Source: [Eubacterium] cellulosolvens LD2006
GTDB taxonomy: Bacteria; Bacillota; Clostridia; Lachnospirales; Lachnospiraceae
Length of the DNA stretch: 64,000 bases
Assembly (NCBI RefSeq): GCF_000621585.1
Contig: NZ_KK211311.1
Location: forward strand, 36,096-100,095
Direction of reading: 5' to 3'
Shown: positions 1-8,043 of the stretch, piece by piece
Layout of the letters: each line of letters starts with the position of its first letter
Numbering within the stretch: the stretch's first letter is position 1
Notes under the pieces: model-generated
What the model was told of the DNA's origin: nothing
What the model saw: the letters and a program-made list of their open reading frames with translations, nothing else
Database searches by the model: none
Position numbers and translations under genes: made by a program

Positions 1-16
1 ATAATTTTTCGAAAAA

Positions 17-101
17 CCTCCTGTACACAGATCCTTTGTTTCCGCATCAATAAAGCTCCGGAAACACAGACCTGCAATAGACTAAAATCCTCATTATTAT
101 A
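17..101 (-). promoter_or_regulatory. Possible leftward promoter and ribosome binding site for a gene off the left edge
   Basis: On the - strand there is an extended -10 element (TG-C-TATAAT, hexamer at + positions 96-101) and, further along, an AGGAGG at + positions 17-22. No start codon follows before the window ends, so the gene itself would lie outside. No convincing -35 was found. The arrangement is only suggestive. Confidence 0.3.
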
Positions 102-282
102 GCAAAAATGGGCAATGAAATAAAGCGCCAATTGTGGTACTCTGTGATATAGAAAGGCTGTTGCTGCTTTTTGGCGTATCACCTGTACGGGAGTGAACCG
201 CAGGCGGGAGGGCAGTAACAGGGGGCTGCCGGCGGAAGCTGTGCGGCCAAAGAGTTGTGAGAACCGGAGGATGAGGGAAATA

Positions 283-948
283 ATGGGACAGGAACAGAAC
301 ATGCCCCCTTCTTACCGCACGGTGTACACCGGCGGTGAGGGAAAATATGAAGAGAAGAAATCGGTGTTTATCGCCACGGTCCGGCATGTGGAGACCGAGG
401 AAGAAGCGACGGCGTTCATTGACGAGATGAAGAAGAAATACTGGGACGCCAGACACAACTGCTCGGCCTACGTGCTCGGAAGCAGGAGTGAGCAGATGCG
501 GGCGTCGGACGACGGGGAACCGCAGGGAACGGCCGGACGGCCGATCCTGGATGTTCTGACCGGAGCGTCTCTGACAAACGCGGCGATTGTCGTTACCCGG
601 TATTTCGGAGGAGTTCTTCTGGGGACGGGAGGCCTGGTGCGCGCGTACACGCAGGCGGCAAGGGATGGCCTTTTGAACAGCGTTCTGACGGAGAGAATCT
701 ACGGAACCGTTCTGGAAATCGGAGCGGAGTACACGGATGTGGGAAAACTTCAGTACCTTCTCGCGCAGCAGAACGTGCCGGTTCTCTCCTCGGAGTATCT
801 GGACAAGGTGAGTATGCGCGTCATTCTTCCGGCACAGGATGCGGACCGGCTCATCCGGGATCTCACGGAGGCGACGGCCGGCAGAGCGGATATAAAAAAA
901 GCCGACTCCACATATTACTGTGAAGTCGACGGTGAAATCATTCTCTGA
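283..948 (+). CDS. yigZ: YigZ/IMPACT family protein (UPF0029)
   Basis: This 221-residue protein belongs to the YigZ/IMPACT family, whose bacterial members are linked to translation or ribosome function but have no settled reaction. The N-terminal UPF0029 domain is clear: CSAYVLG, then RASDDGEPQGTAGRPILDVL, then the conserved VVTRYFGGVLLGTGGLVRAY signature. A smaller DUF1949-like C-terminal ferredoxin-type domain follows. An open frame extends back to 193, but the ATG at 283 has AGGG five bases upstream and gives the usual family length. The ATG at 271 directly abuts GGAGG, so it is a poor start. It converges with the cyclophilin gene downstream. Family assignment is secure and the molecular role is not. 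Confidence 0.9.
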   Translation: MGQEQNMPPSYRTVYTGGEGKYEEKKSVFIATVRHVETEEEATAFIDEMKKKYWDARHNCSAYVLGSRSEQMRASDDGEPQGTAGRPILDVLTGASLTNAAIVVTRYFGGVLLGTGGLVRAYTQAARDGLLNSVLTERIYGTVLEIGAEYTDVGKLQYLLAQQNVPVLSSEYLDKVSMRVILPAQDADRLIRDLTEATAGRADIKKADSTYYCEVDGEIIL

Positions 949-1058
949 GTGGAAAACGGAAACATGGGGGTGTCGATGCTTTCGCATTTTTGTTTCCCCT
1001 CACCGGATCGTTACCCGAATGCCACGCAGCAGAGACGGAGCGTTTGTCTGTAGCCGGA

Positions 1059-1577
1059 TCAGCACTTCTCCGGTTCCGGGTAATCAACGCCGAGAGTGTC
1101 GACCGTCATCGTGCGGATAACAACCGGTGTCAGAGGAGCGTCGTTCCAGTCGGTCTCGGACTCGGCGATCTTATTGACTGCGTCCATACCCTCGATCACT
1201 TTTCCGAAGCCGGCATATTGGCCGTCAAGGTAGCCTGCATCCGCGTGCATGATGAAGAACTGGCTTCCAGCGGAGTCCGGATTCATGGCACGGGCCATGG
1301 AGAGAACGCCCGGTGTGTGGGAGAGATCATTCTTGTGGCCGTTTCCGGAAAACTCGCCCTTGATGGAGTAGCCGGGGCCTCCGGTTCCATTTCCGTCCGG
1401 GTCTCCGCCCTGGATCATGAATCCGGCGATGATGCGGTGGAAAGTAAGGCCGTCGTAAAAGCCTTTTTTGATCAGGCTGATGAAGTTATTAACTGTATTC
1501 GGCGCAATCTCGGGATAGAGCTCCGCTTTGATGACGTCGCCGTTGTCCATAGTGATCGTTACAATTGGATTTGACAT
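1059..1577 (-). CDS. ppiB: Cyclophilin-type peptidyl-prolyl cis-trans isomerase
   Basis: This 172-residue, single-domain cyclophilin catalyses cis-trans isomerisation of Xaa-Pro bonds during protein folding. The catalytic region is intact: FHRIIAGFMIQGGDPDGNGT carries the active-site Arg, Phe, Met and Gln, and GVLSMARAMNPDSAGSQFFI carries the second conserved block. No signal peptide is visible, so it should be cytoplasmic. The ATG at 1577 is preceded by a strong AGGAGG on the - strand. It is one of only two - strand genes in the window. Its promoter overlaps that of tsaE, and no partner gene is adjacent on its strand. The family call is very safe. Confidence 0.95.
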   Translation of the reverse strand: MSNPIVTITMDNGDVIKAELYPEIAPNTVNNFISLIKKGFYDGLTFHRIIAGFMIQGGDPDGNGTGGPGYSIKGEFSGNGHKNDLSHTPGVLSMARAMNPDSAGSQFFIMHADAGYLDGQYAGFGKVIEGMDAVNKIAESETDWNDAPLTPVVIRTMTVDTLGVDYPEPEKC

Positions 1578-1645
1578 TTGAAATCCTCCTTTGTCAAGAT
1601 ACTGACATTATATAGGAACTTGTGATAAAATAAAAGCCGTTTATC
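1578..1645. promoter_or_regulatory. Divergent promoter region between the cyclophilin gene and tsaE
   Basis: The - strand has a TATAAT about 35 bases upstream of the cyclophilin start, with an A/T-rich, non-consensus -35. The + strand has CTGACA (1604-1609), an 18-base spacer and TAAAAT, which could drive tsaE. The two promoters would overlap face to face. Both assignments are by eye. Confidence 0.4.
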
Positions 1646-1726
1646 TCAGTGAGAGAAGACTTGAACGCAACCCGTTACCGGAGCCGGAAGGCAGAGCAAC
1701 AGGGGAATACAGAGAGGAACATTTGT

Positions 1727-2158
1727 ATGATTATAGAGACGAACAGTCCGGAGGAGACCTATGCCTTCGCGAGGAAACTCGGATTAGAGGCGGCAGCCGG
1801 ACAGATCTTTACGCTCGACGGTGATCTGGGCGTGGGAAAGACCGTTTTTGCAAAAGGGCTCGCGGACGGACTCGGGATTACGGAGCCGGTCAGCAGTCCG
1901 ACATTTACGATTGTACAGGAATACACGGACGGGCGGCTGCCGCTGTATCACTTCGATGTGTACCGGATTGAAGAGCCGGAGGAGATGGAAGAGATCGGCT
2001 ACGACGAGTACTTTAACGGCGACGGCGTCTGCCTGATCGAGTGGGCGGACATGATCCGGGAGCTTCTTCCGGAGGAAGTGATCCGCGTCCGGATCCGGAA
2101 AGTTCCGGAAAAGGGCTTTGATTACAGAGAGATATGCGTTGAGGGAATGAAAGAATGA
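1727..2158 (+). CDS. tsaE: tRNA threonylcarbamoyladenosine biosynthesis ATPase TsaE
   Basis: TsaE is the P-loop ATPase that works with TsaB and TsaD to place threonylcarbamoyl on A37 of ANN-decoding tRNAs. The Walker A motif GDLGVGKT lies near residues 32-39, followed by the conserved SSPTF, YHFDVYR and IEWAD blocks. The protein is 143 residues, normal for the family. The frame is open from 1649, but ATG 1727 has GAGAGGAA upstream and matches family N-termini. Its ATGA overlaps the start of tsaB by four bases, which implies translational coupling. TsaD, the catalytic partner, is not in this window. Confidence 0.95.
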   Translation: MIIETNSPEETYAFARKLGLEAAAGQIFTLDGDLGVGKTVFAKGLADGLGITEPVSSPTFTIVQEYTDGRLPLYHFDVYRIEEPEEMEEIGYDEYFNGDGVCLIEWADMIRELLPEEVIRVRIRKVPEKGFDYREICVEGMKE

Positions 2159-2931
2159 AGATACTTGCACTGGACAGTTCGGGAATGACAGCATCTGTCT
2201 CCGTCATGGAGGACGGACAGCTTGTCGCGGACTACACCGTTAATTATAAAAAAACGCACTCGCAGACGCTGCTTCCGATGCTGGACACCATTGTTCAGAT
2301 GATCGGACTGGACATGGATTCGATCGATGCCATCGCGATCGCCTCGGGCCCGGGCTCATTCACAGGACTTCGCATCGGCTCCGCGACGGCCAAGGGACTT
2401 GGCCTCGCGCTCGACAAGCCGGTGGTCGAAGTGCCGACGATCTATGCGCTCGCCAACAATCTCTTCGACACAGAGGGACTCATCGTCCCGATGATGGACG
2501 CCAGAAGGGCGCAGGTGTACACGGGGATCTGCAGATTTGAAAATCACCGCCTGAAGGTCGTAAAAGAGCAGTGCGCGGTTTCTGTGGAGGAGCTGGTGCG
2601 TGAACTGAACGAGCTGGGCGAGAGGGTCACCGTCCTCGGAGACGGCGTGGAGCCGAACCGCTCCTATCTCGAAGAACATCTCGGTGTTCCGCACGCGGAG
2701 GCGCCGGGACATCTGAACCGGCAGAGAGCCGCCGCAGTAGCGGAGCTCGGAAGTATCTATTTCGGCGAGGGAAAATATGTGTCCGCGGCGGAGCACAGTC
2801 CGGAATATCTCCGCGTGTCCCAGGCGGAGCGCGAGCAGGCAGAGAAAGGACGCTCCATGCGGGAGATGGAAGAGAAGTCGTCGAGACTGCAGCCGGCGGA
2901 TTACGGCGCGTCCGACAGTTACGAAGACTGA
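2155..2931 (+). CDS. tsaB: tRNA threonylcarbamoyladenosine biosynthesis protein TsaB
   Basis: TsaB is the catalytically inactive ASKHA-fold partner that dimerises with TsaD in t6A synthesis. The N-terminus ILALDSSGMTASVSV and the block IASGPGSFTGLRIGSATAKG are typical. At 258 residues it is slightly longer than many homologues, because of a charged C-terminal tail from about residue 225 (rich in Glu and Arg). It starts inside the tsaE stop and is followed nine bases later by rimI, so tsaE-tsaB-rimI reads as one operon, an order common in Firmicutes. Confidence 0.94.
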   Translation: MKILALDSSGMTASVSVMEDGQLVADYTVNYKKTHSQTLLPMLDTIVQMIGLDMDSIDAIAIASGPGSFTGLRIGSATAKGLGLALDKPVVEVPTIYALANNLFDTEGLIVPMMDARRAQVYTGICRFENHRLKVVKEQCAVSVEELVRELNELGERVTVLGDGVEPNRSYLEEHLGVPHAEAPGHLNRQRAAAVAELGSIYFGEGKYVSAAEHSPEYLRVSQAEREQAEKGRSMREMEEKSSRLQPADYGASDSYED

Positions 2932-2940
2932 GGAGTTTCT

Positions 2941-3405
2941 ATGGCAGAGGACAGACAGATCACAATCCGGCGGATGCGTGAGGAGGATCTTGACCGCGTG
3001 GCGGAGATCGAGAAAGAAAATTTCTCCACGCCCTGGAGCAGGAAGAGTTTTTCCGACTTTCTGAAACGGGAGGGCACCTATTTTCTCGTCGCGGAAAGGG
3101 AGGAAGCGGGAGAGACAGAGATCTGCGGATACATCGGAGCGTACGGGATTCCCGACGAGGGCGATATCACGAACGTCTCCGTTCAGAAAGAATACCGAAG
3201 GGCTGGCATCGGGAGGAAGATCGTCGACGAGCTGATCCGTGTGACGGTTGCAGCCGGGATCAAGAGACTTTTTCTCGAAGTCCGGGAGAGCAACGATCCG
3301 GCGATCCGGCTGTATGAACACGCGGGGTTCGTCCGATGCGGCCTGCGAAAGAATTACTACACTAGTCCGGTTGAGAACGCGGTCATCATGATGCGCGATG
3401 AGTAG
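2941..3405 (+). CDS. rimI: Ribosomal protein S18 alanine N-acetyltransferase RimI
   Basis: This is a 154-residue GNAT acetyltransferase. The acetyl-CoA binding motif A is YRRAGIGRKIVDELI (about residues 78-92), followed by EVRESNDPAIRLYEHAGFVR, the hallmark of RimI. RimI acetylates the N-terminal alanine of ribosomal protein S18 in enterobacteria; in Firmicutes the substrate range is less certain. Its position as third gene after tsaE-tsaB is conserved in many genomes and strengthens the call. The stop codon runs straight into a dispersed hairpin repeat (3406-3600). Confidence 0.9.
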   Translation: MAEDRQITIRRMREEDLDRVAEIEKENFSTPWSRKSFSDFLKREGTYFLVAEREEAGETEICGYIGAYGIPDEGDITNVSVQKEYRRAGIGRKIVDELIRVTVAAGIKRLFLEVRESNDPAIRLYEHAGFVRCGLRKNYYTSPVENAVIMMRDE

Positions 3406-3600
3406 ATGCTTCGCATCCGCGCTCGGCGCGAGAATGTCGCTAGCGACATTCTTTTTTATCTCATAGGAAATTCCTCCGAATTTCCCATGAGACAAAACGC
3501 TCCGCGGGATGCGCAGCTCGCAGATGGGAAGATCGCTTCGCGATTCTGCTCGCGCGCCAAAGTCCCGCGGCGCTCCCCTCAGGAATGAGGGGCTGGGGGA
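3406..3600. repeat. Dispersed mosaic hairpin repeat, copy 1 (module A then B)
   Basis: Module A (about 3409-3455) contains three back-to-back palindromes: GATGCTTCGCATC, a GCGC stem, and the perfect 20-base palindrome GAATGTCGCTAGCGACATTC, followed by a T-run. Module B follows, with a hairpin of type TCATAGGAAATT/AATTTCCCATGA (about 3458-3491) and the core AACGCTCCGCGGGATGCG at 3496. Further stems include CCCCTCA-ggaa-TGAGGGG at 3575-3592. Related copies occur at 4897, 14401, 19607, 45991, 47971 and 50575. It may act as a terminator for rimI. Confidence 0.8.
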
Positions 3601-3649
3601 GTCGAGGTCCGCTTGCGGACTTTGTTCATAGAATAACGGAGGTGCGGTT

Positions 3650-4471
3650 ATGACAGAGGTGGAACAGAAGATAGAAAGCTGTTTTCGGGAAATACGGGAG
3701 CGGATGCCGTTTGCGCCGCGCGTGGCGATTGTTCTGGGATCCGGACTCGGCGAATTTGCGGAAGAGCTCGGAAGCGAGGCAGAGATCGGTTACGGAGAAA
3801 TTCCGGGCTTTCCGGTCTCAACCGTCGCCGGACACAAGGGGCGTTTTGTCTTCGGTCATGTGCGGGAGACTCCGGTGGTCGTCATGCAGGGGCGTGTGCA
3901 CTATTATGAGGGGTATTCCATGTCGGATGTGGTGCTCCCAATTCGGCTGATGCGTCGCATGGGAGCGGAGACACTCGTTCTGACCAATGCGTCGGGAGGA
4001 CTGAGAAACGAGTTCCGTCCCGGCGACCTGATGCTGATCACCGATCAGATTTCCTCCTTCGTTCCGTCTCCGCTGATCGGACCGAACGCGGGAAGCCTCG
4101 GCACCCGCTTTCCGGACATGAGCACTGTCTACGACGTCGGTCTCTCCTGTGTCATCCGCGAGAGCGCGGAGGCGTGCGGAATTTCTCTTCGCGAGGGCGT
4201 CTACCTTCAGACAACGGGGCCGCAGTACGAGACGCCGGCGGAGGTCAGGATGTACCGGCAGCTCGGAGCGGATGCGGTCGGGATGAGCACGGCCGTCGAG
4301 GCGGTGGCGGCTGTTCACTGCGGCTTCCGTGTCTGCGGTCTCTCCTGTATCACGAACGCCGCGTCCGGAATCACAGAAAAGAAGCTCTCCCACGAGGAAG
4401 TATCCCGGGCCGCCGATGAAGCAGCCCCGCGCTTCCGAAGTCTTCTCCGGGAAGCGGTCGGCAGGATGTAG
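3650..4471 (+). CDS. punA: Purine nucleoside phosphorylase (trimeric class)
   Basis: This 273-residue enzyme cleaves purine nucleosides with phosphate to the base plus (deoxy)ribose 1-phosphate in purine salvage. Recognisable blocks are VAIVLGSGLGEFAEEL with the phosphate-binding Ser, GHKGRFVFG, the MQGRVHYYEGY substrate region, LVLTNASGGL, and GADAVGMSTAVEAVAA. Length and motifs fit the low-molecular-mass trimeric PNP family that prefers guanosine and inosine. ATG 3650 follows GGAGGTG at about 3640. It appears monocistronic: repeat DNA lies upstream and a terminator downstream. The class is sure; the exact substrate preference is inferred. Confidence 0.93.
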   Translation: MTEVEQKIESCFREIRERMPFAPRVAIVLGSGLGEFAEELGSEAEIGYGEIPGFPVSTVAGHKGRFVFGHVRETPVVVMQGRVHYYEGYSMSDVVLPIRLMRRMGAETLVLTNASGGLRNEFRPGDLMLITDQISSFVPSPLIGPNAGSLGTRFPDMSTVYDVGLSCVIRESAEACGISLREGVYLQTTGPQYETPAEVRMYRQLGADAVGMSTAVEAVAAVHCGFRVCGLSCITNAASGITEKKLSHEEVSRAADEAAPRFRSLLREAVGRM

Positions 4472-4500
4472 ACATCGAAATATCAAATTCATGAAATTTG

Positions 4501-4542
4501 ACGCCCTGCGCGGTTGACATCGGCAGGGCGTTTTATTATAAT
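4501..4542 (+). promoter_or_regulatory. punA terminator whose loop contains the -35 box of the T-box promoter
   Basis: A perfect 9-bp stem, ACGCCCTGC (4501-4509) with GCAGGGCGT (4523-4531), is followed by TTTTATT, forming an intrinsic terminator for punA. The 13-base loop holds TTGACA (4514-4519), exactly 17 bases upstream of TATAAT (4537-4542). The same DNA thus appears to end one transcript and start the next. Predicted transcription start is near 4549. Confidence 0.75.
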
Positions 4543-4548
4543 CAGTAT

Positions 4549-4860
4549 AAACCTTTGAGGAAGAGTAGTAGTCATTGATTTTCTGTCTCCAAGAGAGCTG
4601 CAGGCGATGGGATTGCGGCAGACAGATCTCTGATGAATGGACTTCTGAGGGCGGCTTGAACAGCTGATCCGATGGCGCCGGACGGTCCTATCGTCCCGGA
4701 CATTTCGGGTGCGCTCAGTAGATGTCGACGGGAACCCATCCGTTATCAATCGGGTACGCATGATAGTGTGTAAGTGAGCGGGCGTTGAAGACGTCAATTT
4801 GGGTGGTATCGCAGAAGTACAGCTTTTGTCCCATGTTTCGTGGGGGAAAGGCTTTTTTTT
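4549..4860 (+). promoter_or_regulatory. Tryptophan-responsive T-box riboswitch
   Basis: This leader has the parts of a transcriptional T-box that senses uncharged tRNA. Stem I contains the AGAGAGC element (4593-4599). On its 3' side the specifier loop reads GAA-TGG-ACTTCT, putting the codon TGG (4638-4640, tryptophan) in the specifier position. Downstream, the T-box proper reads TTTGGGTGGTATCGC (about 4798-4812), with the UGGU bulge for the tRNA 3' end at 4804-4807. A terminator stem (CCCATG/CGTGGG extended by GCTTT/AAAGGC) and eight T residues follow (4821-4860). Low charged tRNA-Trp would therefore allow expression of the transporter downstream. The bulge base U would pair with an A discriminator or wobble with G. 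Confidence 0.9.
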
Positions 4861-4896
4861 ATGCCTTTAGGAACCGCTGACTGCGCACAGAACAAT

Positions 4897-5092
4897 TTTA
4901 TCTCAGTCGGAGATATCCCCCCTTACTCTAAGCGAAGTGCAGGGAGGGGATATAACAAACTCGCCTCAGTCGGGTTTACAATCTCCGGCTGAGATAAATG
5001 CTCCGCGAGGATGCGCAGGAATTTGCATAGGAGCTTTGTCAGCTTCGCTGACGCAAATTCCGCGCCAAGTCTCGTGGGGCGAGACTTTAAGA
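4897..5092. repeat. Dispersed mosaic hairpin repeat, copy 2 (divergent)
   Basis: Between the T-box terminator and trpX lies a dense set of inverted repeats. TTTATCTCAG-t-CGGAGAT (4897-4914) pairs with ATCTCCG-g-CTGAGATAAA (4981-4998), enclosing a CCCC/GGGG stem. A divergent copy of the repeat core follows (GCTCCGCGAGGATGCGC, about 5000). Then come GTCAGC-ttc-GCTGAC inside a GGAATTTGC/GCAAATTCC stem, and AGTCTCG/CGAGACT. The block is non-coding: the open frame that spans it has no ribosome binding site. Confidence 0.65.
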
Positions 5093-5125
5093 CGGGTGAG
5101 AAGCACCCGGGAAAGAAGGAGAATT

Positions 5126-6220
5126 ATGAGAAAAGCAGTAAAAACTATCACAGCGGCAATTCTGGCAGGAACAATGACACTGGCTCTGGCAGCCTGCGGA
5201 TCTACGGGAAGCTCCTCGTCCAGGTCCTCGGAGAGCGCGGCTTCCACAGCATCTCTTTCCGTGACATCCGGAAAGACCTACAAGGTGGGGATCGTTCAGT
5301 TCGTGGACGACGCTTCCCTGAACCAGATCGAGAAGAACGTCGAGATGGAGCTTGACGCAAAGGCAAAAGAGCTCGGCGTAACCTTTGACTATGAGGACTA
5401 TACATTTAACGGACAGGCGGACGGAACCGTTCTTCAGCAGATCGCGTCCCAGCTGATCAGCGACAAGGTGGATCTGATCATCCCGATCGCGACACCGACT
5501 GCACAGATCATGCAGACGGCCACAAAGAACAATCCGATTCCGATCGTCTTCTCCGCATGTTCGGATCCGGTGGGCGCGCAGCTTGTCGCATCCATGGACG
5601 CACCGGGTGCAAACATCACAGGTACATCCGATGCGCTGAACACAGACGCGATCATGGATCTGATCTTCGCGGAGGATCCGGAGACCGATTACGTCGGCCT
5701 TCTCTACTCCAACAGTGAGGACGCTTCCGAGCAGGCCATCAAAGACGCGAAAGAATACCTCGACAAGAAGGGCGTGAAGTACATCGAGAAGACCGGTACA
5801 GACACGACAGGAATCACAGACGCGGCAAACGCGCTGATCGCCGAGGGCGTTGACGCGGTATTCACACCTACGGACAACACGGTTATGACAGCGGAGCTTG
5901 CCATCTACAAAGCATTTGCAAAAGCCGGCATCAAGCACTATGCGGGAGCGGACTCCTTCGCCCTGAACGGCGCGTTCTGCGGATACGGCGTGGATTACGC
6001 AAATCTCGGAAAAGAGACAGCGGATATGGCGGCAGACATTCTCGTAAACGGCGCGGATCCGGCGACAACACCGGTAAGAACCTTCGACAACGGTATTGCG
6101 AAGGTAAACATCGACGTGGTGACAGATCTCGGTCTGGACATGAAGAAGATCCAGGAGGCATTTACGCCTTACTGCACAGAAGTAAGCGAGATCAAGACAG
6201 ACAAGAATTTTAAAGAATAA
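5126..6220 (+). CDS. trpX: ABC transporter substrate-binding lipoprotein, TrpX type
   Basis: This 364-residue lipoprotein belongs to the ABC_sub_bind family (PF04392), whose trpX members are predicted tryptophan receptors in Firmicutes. The signal peptide ends in the lipobox LAAC with Cys24 as the likely lipidation site, followed by a Ser-rich linker to about residue 50. The mature domain starts at YKVGIVQF and has the two-lobe binding-protein pattern. The open frame reaches back to 4937, but ATG 5126 has AAGGAG five bases away and begins the signal peptide. It is the first gene of a three-gene operon under a TGG-specifier T-box, which is the main evidence for tryptophan as ligand. Confidence 0.88.
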   Translation: MRKAVKTITAAILAGTMTLALAACGSTGSSSSRSSESAASTASLSVTSGKTYKVGIVQFVDDASLNQIEKNVEMELDAKAKELGVTFDYEDYTFNGQADGTVLQQIASQLISDKVDLIIPIATPTAQIMQTATKNNPIPIVFSACSDPVGAQLVASMDAPGANITGTSDALNTDAIMDLIFAEDPETDYVGLLYSNSEDASEQAIKDAKEYLDKKGVKYIEKTGTDTTGITDAANALIAEGVDAVFTPTDNTVMTAELAIYKAFAKAGIKHYAGADSFALNGAFCGYGVDYANLGKETADMAADILVNGADPATTPVRTFDNGIAKVNIDVVTDLGLDMKKIQEAFTPYCTEVSEIKTDKNFKE

Positions 6221-6262
6221 TTTTTTAGAAAAAATGCGTGACGCATCAGGAGGACGTTGAAT

Positions 6263-7234
6263 TTGTCAGGTTTTTTATCGATCGGTATTATACAGACAGC
6301 GCTCGAGCTCGGGCTTATCTATTCGCTGGTTGCATTATCGTTGTTTATCAGTTTCAGCATTCTGAACATCTGTGATCTTTCCACAGACGGCTGTTATACG
6401 CTCGGATGCGCGGTGGGGGCGATGGTCACCATCGCCGGACATCCGGTACTCGCGATTTTTCTCGGCATGGCAGCCGGAATGATCTCCGGATTTGTAACCG
6501 CGATCCTGCAGACCAAACTCGGTGTGGAGAGTATCCTCGCGGGAATTATCGTGAACACAGGTCTCTACACTGTCAATCTGGCGGTGATGGGATTCTCATC
6601 CAACGTGTCGATCTTCGGATCGGATACGATTTTTGACCTGTTTGCGGGAATTTCCGACAGCGCTTTCTGGAAACAGTGGAGCAATCTGATTCTCCTGGCA
6701 CTGATCCTTCTGTTTGTGTGCATCGGGATTCATCTCTTTCTCGGAACCAGACTGGGACTCTCCATTCGCGCGACCGGTGACAGCCCGGCGATGGTGAGAG
6801 CATCCTCCATCAATCCGGCAGTGATGATTATCTGCGGACTTGTATTCTCCAACGCGCTGACCGGTATGGCCGGCGCGCTGGTCGGACAGATCAACGGGAC
6901 GAGCGATATCAACCTTGGAACCGGTATGGTGACAATCGCCCTCGCGTCTCTGGTCATCGGAGATGTCTTCTTCCGCAAGGGGAATATGCTTCTTCGGATT
7001 TTTGGCGTCGTGATCGGCTCGATCCTCTATCGTCTGATCATGTCCATGGCGCTCCGCCTGAACATTCCGACGGAGGCGTTTAAACTGGTGTCGGCGGCAA
7101 TCGTCGCGCTCGCCCTCACGATCCCGAGGATCCGGCAGCTCGTCGCGCTCAAGCTGCGCAAACACAGACAGCTTCAGCAGAGCATGGGATCCGCTGTCGG
7201 AGTAATGAGAAAAGGAGGATCCGCAGATGCTTGA
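6263..7234 (+). CDS. trpY: ABC transporter permease, TrpY type
   Basis: This hydrophobic protein of about 323 residues has eight or nine predicted membrane segments and resembles the branched-chain amino acid/ribose permease superfamily (BPD_transp_2). Blocks such as LGLSIRATGDSPAMVRA and GLVFSNALTGMAGALVGQ are typical of permeases paired with PF04392 receptors. Two TTG codons can start it. TTG 6263 lies nine bases after AGGAGG (6248-6253), whereas TTG 6257 lies only three bases away, so 6263 is preferred. It follows trpX by 42 bases and overlaps the ATPase gene by eight, indicating a single transport complex. Confidence 0.88.
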   Translation: MSGFLSIGIIQTALELGLIYSLVALSLFISFSILNICDLSTDGCYTLGCAVGAMVTIAGHPVLAIFLGMAAGMISGFVTAILQTKLGVESILAGIIVNTGLYTVNLAVMGFSSNVSIFGSDTIFDLFAGISDSAFWKQWSNLILLALILLFVCIGIHLFLGTRLGLSIRATGDSPAMVRASSINPAVMIICGLVFSNALTGMAGALVGQINGTSDINLGTGMVTIALASLVIGDVFFRKGNMLLRIFGVVIGSILYRLIMSMALRLNIPTEAFKLVSAAIVALALTIPRIRQLVALKLRKHRQLQQSMGSAVGVMRKGGSADA

Positions 7235-8042
7235 ACTGATTCACGTGGCAAAAACATTCAACACCGGAACGGTAAATGAAAAGAAGGCGCTGACAGATCT
7301 CAACCTCAAAATGAACGACGGGGATTTCGCGACCGTCGTCGGCTCCAACGGAGCAGGAAAATCCACCATGTTCAACGCGATCGCGGGAAGCTTTTTTCCG
7401 GACGCCGGCAATGTGGTCCTCGACGGCAGAGACATCACGTTCATGGAAGAACACAGGCGGAGCGTCTTCATCGGACGGCTCTTTCAGGATCCGCTCATGG
7501 GAACGGCGCCGCACATGACGATCGAGGAGAACCTGGCCATCGCTTATCTGAGAGCTTCGAATCACAGAAAAGGCGTGTTCAGCATGATCAGCAGCAAAGA
7601 GAGAAAGTTTTTCAGAGAACAGCTCTCCCTTCTGGATATGGGGCTGGAGGACAGGATGAAAAATCCGGTCGGACTCCTGTCGGGAGGACAGAGACAGGCG
7701 CTGACACTTCTGATGGCAACGATGGTGACACCGAAGGTGCTCCTTCTGGACGAGCACACGGCGGCTCTCGATCCGGCCACGGCGGCGAAGGTCCTGGAGC
7801 TGACCAGGCAGATCGTCAAAGAAAGACAGATCACCTGCCTGATGGTTACGCACAATATGAATCAGGCGCTGGAACTCGGCAACCGCACACTGATGATGGA
7901 TGCCGGAAAGATCGTCTTCGACGTCAGCGGGGAAGAGAGATCCCACATGACGGTGGAGGATCTCCTGAAAAAATTCGCGGATAACGCGGGCGAAAAATTC
8001 AACAATGACCGGATTCTGCTTTCGACAGAAACCGAAAAATGA
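7227..8042 (+). CDS. trpZ: ABC transporter ATP-binding protein, TrpZ type
   Basis: This 271-residue ATPase energises the trpXY transporter. It has Walker A GSNGAGKST (about residues 38-46), the Q-loop LFQDPLMGTAPHMT, the signature LSGGQRQALTLLMA, Walker B VLLLDEHTAALDP and the H-loop MVTHNMNQAL. GAGTCAMT-like sequence after the Q-loop (MGTAPHMTIEENLAIA) is typical of this transporter class. It starts within the end of trpY after AAAGGAGG. A short GC hairpin with a GAAA loop follows the stop and may end the operon. Confidence 0.92.
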   Translation: MLELIHVAKTFNTGTVNEKKALTDLNLKMNDGDFATVVGSNGAGKSTMFNAIAGSFFPDAGNVVLDGRDITFMEEHRRSVFIGRLFQDPLMGTAPHMTIEENLAIAYLRASNHRKGVFSMISSKERKFFREQLSLLDMGLEDRMKNPVGLLSGGQRQALTLLMATMVTPKVLLLDEHTAALDPATAAKVLELTRQIVKERQITCLMVTHNMNQALELGNRTLMMDAGKIVFDVSGEERSHMTVEDLLKKFADNAGEKFNNDRILLSTETEK

Positions 8043-8043
8043 T

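Noticed and set aside
3406..3588. Small protein directly after rimI
   Set aside because: The frame is made almost entirely of hairpin repeat sequence that recurs elsewhere in other contexts, and it lacks a ribosome site.
4937..5125. N-terminal extension of the trpX reading frame
   Set aside because: It runs through inverted-repeat DNA, lacks a ribosome site and would bury the lipoprotein signal peptide. Comparable extensions before prmA (46064), the permease (19605), thiI (49280) and topA (61141) were also dropped.
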